Positions 51,966 through 63,717 of a stretch of DNA of 64,000 bases are shown here, piece after piece. The stretch comes from Rutstroemia sp. NJR-2017a BVV2 (Eukaryota; Ascomycota; Leotiomycetes; Helotiales; Rutstroemiaceae), in contig NJPS01000040.1 of the NCBI GenBank assembly GCA_002946415.1, positions 170,072 through 234,071 of the forward strand. The letters run 5' to 3'. How positions within the stretch are numbered: position 1 is the first letter of the stretch; every line of letters begins with the position of its first letter. The notes under the pieces were generated by a model. It was not told the origin of the DNA. It did no database searches and saw only the letters and a list, made by a program, of their open reading frames with translations. The position numbers were made by a program, and so were the translations under genes.

Positions 51966-54443
51966 TTACTCAATCACAAACGTCTCCGTCTTCAAATCGC
52001 CCTTCATAGCTTCCCCATTCATAATTCCATGCACATACGCATCCCCAACCAGCCTATGCGCTCCCCTATCCCCTCTCATAACAAAACAACTCTGCGCACC
52101 CAACAACACAGCCATAATATCCCCCTTCTTCGTCAGAGGTGGCACTATAGCCAAACGCCCATTCCTCGTCCATGCCAGCCTTCTCCCACACCAACAACTG
52201 GCCCACGCCCGTGAGAACTTCCCCATCATCTTCCCATCCTCTAATATTCTCTGTATAACGATCTCCGGGTTCTCCAGGTCGAATTCCGGGTAGATTTCTT
52301 GGATTTGGGGGATATCAGCGTTCAAGCTCAAGTCGGGCCCAATGAAATCCAACACCTGGGCTAGCCGGCTGAGGGAGGCGAAGTAGGAGGCATATATATC
52401 TGGTGCGGGGGATACGATATTGATGCCTTCTTCGAGGCGGTCGCCGATGAGGGTGCGCCAGAATGCTTCTTGGAGAGGCTGCTTGCTTGGGGCATATGTT
52501 TTATCTTGTGCTTGTCCTGTTGAGTTGAGCCCTGCAAACTTGCAGCTGGCTTTAAAGATAGCAAATATCGGGCCCATATGCGCCAGGGGGCCTAGATTCT
52601 GATAGGTTTCCATAAAGTCGAATACTGGAGCAAGGTCTTCAATTTCGTCGATGATGTAGCCTGTGATGAGAAATGAGTTCAACTCTGGGACCGTGCGGAC
52701 ATTTGGGCTTGATGAGCCGGAAGCTTGATAGCGGATAGGCGAGCTTGGGTCCTTCCAGAAGGAAATAGAGGAAGGAGAAATGCTCCAGTCTATCGCCCAT
52801 GATGGCAAGTCTGCGGTTTCGCGCCTATTGCCTATCCCCGCTAGGTTCAGGAGTTTGAAGGGATCGTTGAGCGAAAGAAGATATCTAGATACTAAGATAT
52901 ATACATCTTTATCATCAAGGTTATAGTGTTGCGAGGTAATAGCTTGCTTGGCGTGCTCGTCCGCCATGGCCCTGATCGCAAAGATCTTATCCTTTGGAAT
53001 TGTCGCCTGAGATTTCCGAGATAAACATAACAAGAAGTCCAAGCGCATTGGTGTTTTGTTGCTGACTTGATCTCTGATATAGGCTATCATGTTGACTTGG
53101 TCCTTCCCAACGTATGGGAATTTTTGCGGCATCTGATCCATTTCCGTGATGACAAACACCGAGCCCATGCCTTCCCTATAGAGGCCCCGAATGACCGAGG
53201 TGAGGTAATCCCAGCTTAGGCTTTCCCCGCCATAGCTTATGTATAAGTTGGTGGCTACAGCCACCTCTTGAATTATCCAAACTCGGGTCCAGTAGGGATG
53301 GTTCAGAAAGTTGAGGAATGCTGGCCAGCCGGGGGAGTTGCTGCCAATATTGAGAATTTTCTTGAGTTCTTCATCGCTATTATCGTACGTGTTTATCTTA
53401 TGGAACAGAAGTGAGATGAACCACATAGCCTGGCGAGCATCCGGTGCACTGCCAAGCCAGACGATGACCCAGGATGCCTGCTGATAGACCTCCCTCATCA
53501 GCCCAATCTGCTCGCTTTTCTCAGGACCATCGTCTCTTTGATTGATGCAAATAGCGTCAATCCAGACAAGTTTTCTTTTCAAGAAGAAGGCTCGGCCACG
53601 GATAATATCGAAGGCATTTCCTGTCACTGCCAACTGGCAGTCTTCAACTCTGATCTTATGCGTGAGGTCTGGACTTCCCCAGGTATATGATATAGCTTCA
53701 TAGTCAAACTTCTCCTCAAGTGACCTGTGAACTATGCTGCAACAGATTGGTCCGAACGGATATCGTCGAGTGATTTCTAAAAGCCGGATATGGCGCTTTC
53801 CTGTCAGTTTTTCATACTTGTACGCGGGAAGAGTGTCGACTGCCGGATCGACGTCAAAAAATAAGCCGCTTTGTTGCAGACGCTTGTTTAGGAGATCAAT
53901 GGATATCCGCATAGGGATAAAGACGGTTTTTCCAATTGTGGAAATGAAGGGTAAAAGTTCTGCGTAAAGACGATCTGTTGGGTTGTCGACATTGCAATAC
54001 CACCATGGAATACCAACCAAGAAAATCTCGGTCCATGTAACCCACATAACAGATGCGGAGAACTTGAGCACTGTTCGGAGCAATGCCCATGTCGTTCCCA
54101 GACTATGGGATATTAGGGAAGTGATGAGATAGTTGAGGAGATAGAAACCGCTAAGTGCAGCTCTACCAATTTCATCAGTCCGCGGGCCGTGCCCAGAGAA
54201 GATTTTAAACATGGAACGGCCAAAGTCGCCTAGATGAGGCGTCTGCTGGAATAGGTAGCCGTGGACGAGAACCGAGATGAAGACACGAGGCATCATAGAA
54301 ATTAGGTATGAGATCCAAAAGGCGCAAAGCCCAGCAATAAATCTAGACATTATGGTGTCCCGTATTGCCAGGAATACCGGAGCGAAGAACGTAGTACCAA
54401 CTGTTTGGACAAGGCCGTTTATCCAATTTTGGGAATAACTCAT
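51966..54443 (-). CDS. HET-domain protein with hydrophobic N-terminal segments
   Basis: A single open frame of 825 residues from ATG 54443. HET-domain proteins can trigger cell death in allorecognition (heterokaryon incompatibility). The domain begins at about residue 247 with YEAISYTWG; CQLAVTGNAFDIIRG, WIDAICINQRD (about 293-303) and QASWVIVWLGSA follow. WTRVWIIQEVAVATNLYISYG comes next, all canonical. The C-terminal part has the usual small conserved end (RRLAWTRNGRLAIVPPLTKKGD, SCFVMR, LVGDAYVHGIMNGE). Before the HET domain there are strongly hydrophobic stretches at about residues 33-64 and 96-149 (WVTWTEIFLVGIPWWY), so membrane attachment is plausible. Start is uncertain: the frame stays open ~100 bp upstream without ATG, and an extra 5' exon is possible. 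The gene is uninterrupted although it borders a RIP-mutated AT-rich block. Confidence 0.87.
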   Translation of the reverse strand: MSYSQNWINGLVQTVGTTFFAPVFLAIRDTIMSRFIAGLCAFWISYLISMMPRVFISVLVHGYLFQQTPHLGDFGRSMFKIFSGHGPRTDEIGRAALSGFYLLNYLITSLISHSLGTTWALLRTVLKFSASVMWVTWTEIFLVGIPWWYCNVDNPTDRLYAELLPFISTIGKTVFIPMRISIDLLNKRLQQSGLFFDVDPAVDTLPAYKYEKLTGKRHIRLLEITRRYPFGPICCSIVHRSLEEKFDYEAISYTWGSPDLTHKIRVEDCQLAVTGNAFDIIRGRAFFLKRKLVWIDAICINQRDDGPEKSEQIGLMREVYQQASWVIVWLGSAPDARQAMWFISLLFHKINTYDNSDEELKKILNIGSNSPGWPAFLNFLNHPYWTRVWIIQEVAVATNLYISYGGESLSWDYLTSVIRGLYREGMGSVFVITEMDQMPQKFPYVGKDQVNMIAYIRDQVSNKTPMRLDFLLCLSRKSQATIPKDKIFAIRAMADEHAKQAITSQHYNLDDKDVYILVSRYLLSLNDPFKLLNLAGIGNRRETADLPSWAIDWSISPSSISFWKDPSSPIRYQASGSSSPNVRTVPELNSFLITGYIIDEIEDLAPVFDFMETYQNLGPLAHMGPIFAIFKASCKFAGLNSTGQAQDKTYAPSKQPLQEAFWRTLIGDRLEEGINIVSPAPDIYASYFASLSRLAQVLDFIGPDLSLNADIPQIQEIYPEFDLENPEIVIQRILEDGKMMGKFSRAWASCWCGRRLAWTRNGRLAIVPPLTKKGDIMAVLLGAQSCFVMRGDRGAHRLVGDAYVHGIMNGEAMKGDLKTETFVIE

Positions 54444-55252
54444 CGCGAAATCGAGTTGAATCGCTGCTCTCGCAGCTCTCGTAATGAGGCGAAGGGCGAT
54501 AAATGTGAAGAAGGACAACAGAACATGTATTAGACAGGCGACCGTTACCTCGAAAGGAGTCGAATCATGGAGGCTGATAGGTATGTGAGGTTTTCAGCTA
54601 CTCGGCGAGCTCGAAAAGGGAGATTAACCGTGATCACTGGCCTATATACGCCCCGCATCAATACACACTTAAAAAATCACAATTTTATAGATTACTCTAG
54701 ATTAAGCTATAATATTTAATATACAACCTCACTTTATAAATCACCTTATTTAAATATATCACCTCAAACTTTACCCAAAACCATAACTATTGATAAATTT
54801 ATTATTTAATAACTATTTAATATTAAATATTAATAATTAAAATTTAATTTATTATATCTATAATTAATCTATAATTAAGTTCCTGAATAATTCTATTTAG
54901 TAATTCTCGATTTAAATTTTTTTTTATTAAGAAATATTTTGAAAATTTACTAAAATAAAAATATTTAATTTATTAATAATTTAAATATTTTCAGAACTTA
55001 TATATAAATTTTCAATTTGAAATTTTTAGAAATTATTAAAATCTAAAAAAATAAAAAAATTAATATTTAATAAGATTTTGATAATTTATTTAAATAAAAT
55101 AATTTATAAAATAAAGTTATATATTATATAAAGTTTATAATTACTAATATAAATAAAGTAAATTTAATATTTTTAATTATTATAATTAAGAAATATAATA
55201 TTATATTTTATAAATAAAAAATTAAATAATAAAAGATTCAGAATAATAATAA

Positions 55253-56544
55253 TTTAATTAATTAATTAATTATTTTAACAACTTTTTTGAATTTAAAATT
55301 ATAATAAATTAATTAATAATTAAATAATAGTATTTTAAATATATTTAAATTTAATAATATTAAAAGATAATAAAAAACTAATTCTAGATAATAAAAATAA
55401 ATAAAATAGAAAAATAAAAATTTGATAAAATTAAAGAAATTCCAATTTAATTATTTTCTAATTCGCAAATTAAATAATATTTTCGAATATAGATATTTGT
55501 TTTATTTAAATAAATAATATTAACTTTGATTCTAGAATTAATATTAAGAAAAAATAAGAATAATAAATAATCTATAACTAATTTATCTTTTAATTTAATT
55601 CAAACTAAAATAAAAAGAAAATAATTTAAAAATAAATATTTAGAAATCTCTTTAAGATTATAAATATATTTATTATTATTAATATATTTTAATAAATATA
55701 AATATAATTTTAAATAACTATATTTGATTTTAAATTAATAGAAAATATTAATAATAGTTTTTTTAATTGATTTTGAGATTTGAATTTAATTTCGAGAGAA
55801 AAATTTAACTTTTTTTAAATAATTAATCGAATTAAATAAAATAGTTTTCGAAATTTTAGAAAAAATTAAAATTATTTCTGATTTTTAATTTATTTAATTT
55901 GAATTTCTAAATAACTAAAATTAGTTATATTAATTAAAAGATTTATTTTTATTCTCGATTTAATTAATAAATCTATTTTTTCATTATCTAATATCTCGAA
56001 ATAATTTGGAATTTAAATTAATTTGATTTTAGGTTTTTTTATAACTATTTCTTAATTAACTTTATAAATTAATATTATTTAATTTTATTTAGATTTATTA
56101 TTAAATAATTTTAATCTTTATAAAATAACTTAGTTATCTAAGAAAATAATAAATTTTGAATTTTTTTGAATTATTTTATTTATTAATTTGATTTCTTTAA
56201 TTATTCTAATTAGTTTATTATTATAATTAGTTAATTAATTTTAATATTTTAATGAAATCTTTAAATTAGTTTCTAATTAAAGTTAAATAAAACTAAATTG
56301 ATTTTAATTCTTTTTCAATTTATTAATTCCGATTTATTAATATAAATTAAATATTGATTTGGAACTAATAAAGTAGTTAAGTTTTTATAATTTTCAATTT
56401 CTAGTTTTTTAAATAATTTATTAATTTCGATTAAATAAAAAATAATAATTTAAAATAGAAATTTATAAGAAATAATTAATTCCAAATATTATAAATAAAT
56501 TAATAGATATATTAAATATTTAATTTACTTTATTTAGATTATTT
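55253..56544 (-). mobile_element. Degenerate LINE copy A (5'-truncated)
   Basis: The minus-strand 3' end is at the TTAATTAATTAATTAA tail (55253-55276). Blocks shared with copies B-F follow in the same order: the AGGTCGG-equivalent 3'-UTR region, the TAATATTTTCGAATA block near 55,480, and the TTTTTCATTATCTAATATCTCGAAATA block near 55,978. Heavily RIP-mutated. It stops abruptly at the tail of copy B. Confidence 0.65.
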
Positions 56545-58590
56545 TGATTAATTAATTAATTGATTTATTATTTAATAATCTTTTTAAATCTAATATTATA
56601 ATAGATTAGTTAATAATTATTTATTAATAATTAAATAATAATAGTTTAAATATATTTAAATCTAATAATATCGAGAGATAATAAGAAACTAGTTCTAGAT
56701 AATGAAAATAAATAATAATTTGATAAAAATAAAGAAATTCCAATTTAATTATCTTCTAATTTGCAAATTTAATAATATTTTCAGATATAAATATTTATTA
56801 TATTTAAAAAAAAATATTATTAATTTTGATTCCAGAATTAGTATTAAAAAAAAAAAAAAAAAAAAAAATTTTATTTGTAATTAATTTATCTTTTAATTTA
56901 ATCTAAACTAAATTAAAAAAAAGTAATTTAAAAATAAATATTAAGAAATCTTTTTAGTTCTACAAATATATTTATTATTATTAATATATTTTAATAAATA
57001 GAAATATAATTTTAAATAATTATATCTAATTTTCAATTAATAGAAAATATTATTAATAATCTTTTTAATTGATTTTGGAATTTGGATTCGATTTCGAGAA
57101 AAGAATTTAAAATTTTTTAAATAAATAATTAAATTAAACAAATTAGTTTCCGAAATTTTAAAAAGAAATTAAGATTATTTTTAATTTTTAATTTACTTAA
57201 TTTGAATTTCCAAATAACTAAAATTAGTTATATTAGTTAAAAAATTTATTTTCATTTTCGATTTAGTTAATAAATCTACTTTTTCGTTATTTAATATTTT
57301 GAAATAATTTAGAATCTAAATTAATTTAATTTTAATTTCTTTTTCAATTATTTTTCAATTAGCTTTATAAACTAGTATTATTTAGTTTTATTTAAATTTA
57401 TTACTAAATAATTTAAATCTTTATAAAGTAGTTTAATTATTTGAGAAAATAAATAGTTTTTGATTTTTTTAAATTATTTTGTTTATTAATTTGATTCTTT
57501 CAGTTATTTTGATTAATTTATTATTATAAACTAATTCATTAATCTTAATATTCTAATTAAAGTTAAAAAGAATTAAATTAATTCCAATCTTTTTTTAATT
57601 TATTAATTTCAATCTATCAATATAAATTAAATATTAGTTTGGAATTAATAAAATAACCAAGTTTTTATATTTTTAGTTTTTTAAATAGTTTATTAATTTC
57701 GATTGAATAAAAAATAATAATTTAAGATAGAAATTTACAAAAAGTAACTAATTCCAAATATTGAAAATAAATTAATAGATATATTGAATATTTAATTCGC
57801 TTTATTTAAATTATTTTATTTAATTCTTTTTAAATAAATATTAAATAATCTTGAAATTAATTATTAATTTTTGATTTAGTTTAAATTTTTTGGAAAATTA
57901 AATAATTTTCAATTATTTTAAGAATTCTAAATATATATTAATAATTATTAATAATATTTAAATAAGTTTGGAGAAATACTAATATAGTTTTTACTTTTAT
58001 AAAGATTATTTAATTAATTTTAAATATCTTGAGAATCTTTCAAAAAATCAAATTTTGTAAATATTAAAATTAGATTTTAAATTTAGTTTATTGTTTTTAT
58101 TATATAAAGAATCTATAATCTAAGATATTAATAATATAAATAATATATAACTAATATATTATAAAAAGTAATAATAATAACTTATTTGATAACTCTTTAA
58201 TAAAAAAAGAAAAAATATTTGAAAAAATAATTCCGAATTCAAAATTATTAAACTTAATATAAAATCTGATTATATATATTTTTATAAATCGAATCTATTA
58301 ATCTATTTAATAATATATTTATTAGTTATCGAGATATTATCATTATAATTAAAATAATAAATTTGGAAATTTTAATTTCTCAAAATTTTATCTAAATCAA
58401 ATCTTCTTTAATTTCAATTTATTAATATATTTCTAAATCTATTAATAATATTATTATTTGATTTTCTTTTTTTATTAATATTAATATATAAATAGATAAT
58501 AATCTTATATTATTAATTATTTCGATTTTCAATCTAAATTTAGATATATCTAATCTAAATAAGATTTTCAATTTAGATTTATTTAATATT
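56545..58590 (-). mobile_element. Degenerate LINE copy B (5'-truncated)
   Basis: The 3' tail is GATTAATTAATTAATTGATTT (to about 56,565). It shares the same block order as copy A and extends further 5', to about 58.59 kb. It carries the undisturbed target (CTAAATATATATT at 57927-57939) that is interrupted by an insertion in copy E. A 21-nt A run lies at about 56,848. Confidence 0.65.
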
Positions 58591-59112
58591 AATTGATTAA
58601 TTGATTTATTATTTTAATAACTTTTGTGAATCTAAGATTATAATAAATCAATTAATAACTAGCTATTAGTAGCTAAATAATAATAGTATTTTAAATATAT
58701 TTTTAGATCAAATAGTATTAAGAAATAATAAGAAACTAGTTCTAAATAATAAAAATAAAATAAAGGGAAATTAATAATTTAATAAAAAGAAAAATAAAAT
58801 AAATCCAATTTAATAATCTAATTTAATTATTTTCTAGCTTGCAAGTTAAATAATATTTTCGAATATAGATATTTATCTTATTTAAATAAACAATATTAGC
58901 TTTGATTCCGAACTAATATTAAAAAAAAATAGAAATAATAAATAATTTATAATTAGTTTATCTTTTAGCTTAATCCAAACTAAACTAAAAAGAGAATAAT
59001 TTAAAAATAGATATTTAAAAGTCTTTTTAACTTTATAAATATATTTATTATTACTAATATATTCTAATAAATATAAATATAATTTTAAATAACTATATCT
59101 AATTTTTAACTA
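58591..59112 (-). mobile_element. Degenerate LINE copy C (short, 5'-truncated)
   Basis: The 3' tail is ATTGATTAATTGATTTATT at about 58,593-58,612. Only about 0.5 kb is present, covering the 3' UTR and C-terminal coding end. It stops at the tail of copy D. Confidence 0.65.
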
Positions 59113-59965
59113 ATAGATTAATTAATTAATTGATTTATTATTTTAATAACCTTTTTGAGTTTAAGACTATAGTAGGTCGGCTAGTAGTTGAAAACTGCTA
59201 GTAGCTAAATATATATAGTATTTAAATATATTTTTAAGCTAAATAGTATCAAGAGATAGTGAGGAACTAGTCCTAGTAAATGAAAATAACTAAAATAATG
59301 AAAATATCAATTTGATAAAAATGAAAATAAAATCTTTCCAATTTAAATATCCAATCTAATCCTCAACTAGCTCTCGAGCTAGATAATATTTTCGAATACA
59401 AATTTTTGTCTTGCTTAAATAAACGATGCTAGCTTCGATTCCGGAGGTAGTATTGAAAAGAAATAGAAGTAATAAGTAATTTGTAACTAATTTATCTTTT
59501 AGTTTGCTCCGAGCTAGACTAAAATGGGAATAACTTAAAAGTAAGTATTCAGAAATCTCTTTTACCTTATAAATATATTTATTAATATTAGTATACCCTA
59601 ATAAATATAAATATGATTTCAAATAACTATATCTGATTTTCAACTAGAAGAAAGTACTAGTAGTAGCTTTTTTAGTCGAATTTGAGATTTAGATACAATT
59701 TCGAGAAATAGGTTTAAAATTTTTTAAATAATTAGTCGAGCTAAGTAAACTAGCTTCCGATATAGTTTCCAAAGTTTTTAAAAGAGATTCTGATTACTTC
59801 TGATTTTTAATTTGCTTAATTTGAGTTCCCAAATAGTTGAGACTAATTATTTGAGTTATCAGGTCCATTTTAGTCCCCGATTTGGCTAGTAGATCTGCTT
59901 TTTCGTTGTCTAGTATCTCGAAATAGCTTGGAACCCAAGTTAATTTGATTTTAGCTCCTTTTCTG
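59113..59965 (-). mobile_element. LINE copy D, less mutated, with recognisable RNase H and C-terminal end
   Basis: Minus-strand translation gives IKLTWVPSYFEILDNEKADLLAKSG, the end of a LINE-type RNase H domain (...WVPxHxxIxGNExADxLAK). Several stops intervene. Then comes an open stretch at 59643-59356: IRYSYLKSYLYLLGYTN..., EYLLLSYSHFSLARSKLKDKL and GIEASIVYLSKTKI. It corresponds to the C-terminus of Tad1-like fungal LINEs (usually RxGHxxxxxYLxRxG...C..ESxEHLLLxCPxxxxxRxxL). Conserved Cys and His positions appear replaced by Tyr, which is what C-to-T/G-to-A change produces. Orientation is minus; the element is dead. Confidence 0.78.
59181..59201 (-). other. Degenerated stem-loop in the 3' UTR of LINE copy D
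   Basis: The counterpart of the perfect 8-bp hairpin at 63780-63800, with three to four transitions. CTAGTAGT can still pair with ACTGCTAG if one G-U pair is allowed. Confidence 0.55.
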
Positions 59966-61080
59966 ATAGAAACAGAATTATATTATAATCTACTAGTAAA
60001 CTATAATACAAGTAAGGCTAGCGACCTCCTTACTACACTTTCCCTTAGATTTCAAGACTCTTACCTAAGTTTACTATTTTGTACCTAATTCGAGAGGTCT
60101 ATCCGGAGTATAGTGTTCCTTTATATTCTCTACCCTATTTGCTCCTTAAGCCTATATCAGTATACTATACCAACTGCTCTATATATTCTCCCTATAGACC
60201 GATATATATATCTGTCCTCTCAGGCTATATAGATAGTATCTCTGTCGCTGCTATTATATATTATACTCTATAATTGTAAACTGCTTCATATTACCTTGCT
60301 AGATCTCCCCTTATAATAAGGCCGATTATATCTCGCAGAGGTTGTCCTACTTATATCCTTAGCTAGACAATATAGTATAATGTTTCCCCTCTACTAATCA
60401 AAGTATAGCTTCCTTCTCTCTACCTACTATATTAGTTCTCTCTTTCCTACTAGTTTATACTTCTATATCTATAGCCTAGACCGCCAGCATTTTTAAGAAT
60501 CGTAGTTATATATAGGCCTGCTGCTGTAGTAGGGTTCCTTTGTACGATATCGTGAGGGACTCTGCTATTCGAGAAAGAGTATTACGACTGTGTATTGTCT
60601 ATCTAGATTTCCCTTGTATATCTTCTTTTCCTTCTCCTGCCGCTTAATATTCTGACTATAAATCATTTGTTTAACAAGAGCTTGTCGGATCGTTCGATTA
60701 ACTGGAGCTTCGACTGGTCCTTTCGGTGATGTACGATCTGTACCAGCCTTCTATACTGTCCGGTGAAAATTCTGCAACCTACTCCAGAGATATTCTATTA
60801 TACGACTAGGTATCAGTTCTATATCGAATTTATCGAGGGCCTGTTCTCTAGGTTAGGTAATCGTATATCGGATGGTTTTCATACCCATTTTGATAGTAAT
60901 CCTCTGTTCTGATATAGCTATATTACTGTTGTGCGATAGGGGGGAGGTAACCTCTATCGATATCTATAATACTATAATAGCTCTATCGAATATATTTGTC
61001 TCCTATTGGTTCTACAATAATATTAATTATAGGTTTATAGCCAGCACTATATATAGATGGGAGTTCGACTTTGCCAGCCA
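59966..61080. mobile_element. Less AT-rich island between LINE copies, unidentified repeat
   Basis: About 1.1 kb with markedly more G and C than its flanks, rich in CTATAT/TATAG strings. This suggests RIP on a different starting sequence. No coding frame has a recognisable domain: the longest ones (60079-60273 and 60872-61105) are short and repetitive. It separates copy D from copy E. I infer a separate transposon or a captured segment, not a gene. Confidence 0.45.
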
Positions 61081-63717
61081 ATTTTTAACTAATAGAAGAT
61101 ATTAATAATAGCTTTTTTAGTTGATTTTAGGATTTGAATTCGATTTCGAGAAGAAAAGTTGAAAAATTTTAAATAGTTAATTAAATTAAATAAATTAGTT
61201 TTCGAAGTTTTAGAAAAAGATTAAAATTATTCTTGATTTTTAATTTACTTTATTTAGATTCTCAAATAATTAAAACTAATTATATTAATTAAAAGATCTA
61301 TTTTTATTTCTGATTTAGCTAGTAGATCTACTTTTTCGTTATTTAGTATTTCGAAATAACTTAGAATCTAAACTAGTTTAATTTTAGTTTCTTTTTCAAT
61401 TATTTCTTAACTAGTTTTATAAATTAGTATTATTTGGTTTTGTTCAGATTTATTACTAAATAATTTTAATCTTTATAAAATAACTTGATTATTTAAGAAA
61501 ATAATGAATTCTTGATTTTTTTGAACTATTTTATTTACTAATTTGATTCTTTTAGTTATTTTAACTAGTTTTTTATTATAAATTAACTAACTAATTCCAA
61601 TATTCTAACTAAATCTCTAGATTAATTTCTAATTAAAATTAAAAAAAGCTAGATCAATTCTAATTTCTTTTTAATTTATTAATTCTAATTTATCTATATA
61701 AATTAAATATTAGTTCGAGGCTAGTAAAATAATCGAGTTTTTATAATTTTCAACTTCTAATTTTTTAGATAATTTACTAATTTCAATCGAATAAAGAATA
61801 ATAATTTAAGATAGAAATTTAAAAGAACTAATTAATTCCAAATATTGAAAATAAATTAGTAAATATATTGAATATCTAATTCACTTTATTTAGATTATTT
61901 TAACTAACTCTTTTTGGATTAATACTAAATAATCCTAAAACTATTATTAATCTTCGATTTAATTTAAATTTCTTTGAAAATTAAATAATTTTCAGTTATT
62001 TTGAGAATTTTAAATATATATTTATTTTATTTATTTATTTCTAACCTGCTAGCTAATATATATAGTACTAGTTATAAAAGAGCTTAATCTAATTAGTTAT
62101 ATTAATAAAATCTCTTTAGATAAAATTACTAATTATATTATTCTATACTTCCTATTCTTATATATTTACCTTACTTTCGTTCTTTATAACTATATTATTT
62201 CGTTATTTCTTTATTATATTACTTATATTATAACTAGTTAGCAAACTTAAAATATTTAAACTATCTATTCTAGGTTAGCTATTTAGCTATCTACTATACT
62301 TATTTTGAGTTATTAAATAACTTAGTTTAAATATATATTAGTAAGTAGTAATATTTAAATAAGTTTAGAGAAATACTAATATAACTTCTATCTCTATAGA
62401 AACTATTAGATTAATTTTAAATATTTTGAAGATCTTCTGAAAAATCAAATTTTATAAATATTGAAATTGGATTTTAAATTTAGTTTGTTTTTTCTACTAT
62501 ATAAAAGATTTATAATTCGCGATATTAATAATATAAACAATATATAATTAGTATATTATAAAAAATAAAAATCTATTTTCAATATTAGCTAATCAATTAG
62601 TTTTCAAAAAAGCTGATTTAGCTTAACTAATTCTAGTTAAAATATATTGATTGAAATATAAAATATTATCAAACTAGATTTCTAATTATTTTATTATTTT
62701 TAAAAATTATATTAATTGATTATTTGATAAATTAACCGAATTAGTTTTAATAATTCCTTATTTATTTTCAAAAAAATAAATTAGTTTTGTTTTTACTAAA
62801 TCGAATTCGATATTATTAGTTTCTCTCAAGATATATAATTTATTAATTTCTCTTTCTAGAATCTTGCAATTCTTTTTGAAATTAGTTAAATTAATAGCTA
62901 GTATAATATTATCTATATATAACTAGATTGAAGTAGAAATCGATAAAAAAATCTTTTTAATATAAATTAAAAAGAAAATTAATAAGATTAAGTTATGTTA
63001 GAAGATATTAGTTGAAATAAATTAAAATTATTTAATTTAACTATCAAAACTTAAACAAAATAGTTGATATTTCAAAAAGTAGATAATCTAAATAATTAAA
63101 TTCATTAATAATTTTAATTTTTTTAGAATAGTTAAAAATTGGTTTTTTAAGATATAATCAAAAGTTCTTTTAATATCTAGAAATAAAACTAATATTTTAT
63201 ATCTTTTTAAATAATTTTCTAAATCTTATTTATTAATAATAATCTAATATCAATAACTAATTTTTTATGTTTTCTACTAATTTGAGAGTTATATAATAAA
63301 TTAGTAATCTTAGCTAAATAATTTAGTTTTTTAGTTAGTATTCTCTCGCTAATTTTATCTAAATAATTCAGAAATAAAATCACTTTATATATTTTTGGAA
63401 TTGAATAATTAGGTTTAATTGGTTTTTTAAAAATAACTTTAATAACTTATCTTTAATATTAAAGATAATATTTATAATTAATTAAATAAATAAAAACTTT
63501 ATAAAATATCTTAGAAATAACTAAATAAACTTTATTAATAATTTCTTAAATAATTCTATTAGATTCTAGAGTTTTCCTCTTAATTTTAATTAAACAAATT
63601 AATACTAATTCGGTATTAGTTAGTTTAAACTAGTTTTAGTTAACTATTTTATATTTTTCCTAATTAGAACTAATCGAATTAAAGAGTTAAAGAAAGAGAA
63701 TAATTTTTAAAATAGTT
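61081..63717 (-). mobile_element. Degenerate LINE copy E with reverse-transcriptase remnants
   Basis: The longest LINE copy, minus strand, cut on its 3' side by the island. RT motif A is readable at about 63,140-63,225 as LVLFLDIKRTFDYILKNQFL (compare FLDIKGAFDxVxxxxLL). Motif C is readable at about 62,900-62,945 as QLYIDNIILA, where YVDD-type DD has become DN. KKNCKILEREINKL and EFDLVKTKLIYF, just after it, correspond to the helix that follows motif C in Tad1-type LINEs. Many stops occur. A 303-bp insertion interrupts the copy at 62023-62325. Confidence 0.75.
62023..62325 (-). mobile_element. 303-bp insertion with 14-bp target-site duplications, SINE-like
   Basis: The 14-mer TTTAAATATATATT occurs at 62009-62022 and again at 62326-62339. 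In LINE copy B the equivalent site (57927-57939) is present once and uninterrupted. Read on the minus strand, the insert ends in AAATAAATAAATAAAATA next to one duplication. This is the structure of a short retroposon: body, A-rich tail, target duplication. No coding frame. RIP prevents recognising promoter boxes. A solo LTR is the alternative but would not explain the A-rich tail. Confidence 0.7.

Noticed and set aside
60079..60273. 64-codon plus frame in the island between LINE copies
   Set aside because: Tyr/Ile/Ser-rich text typical of RIP-mutated TA-rich DNA; no domain.
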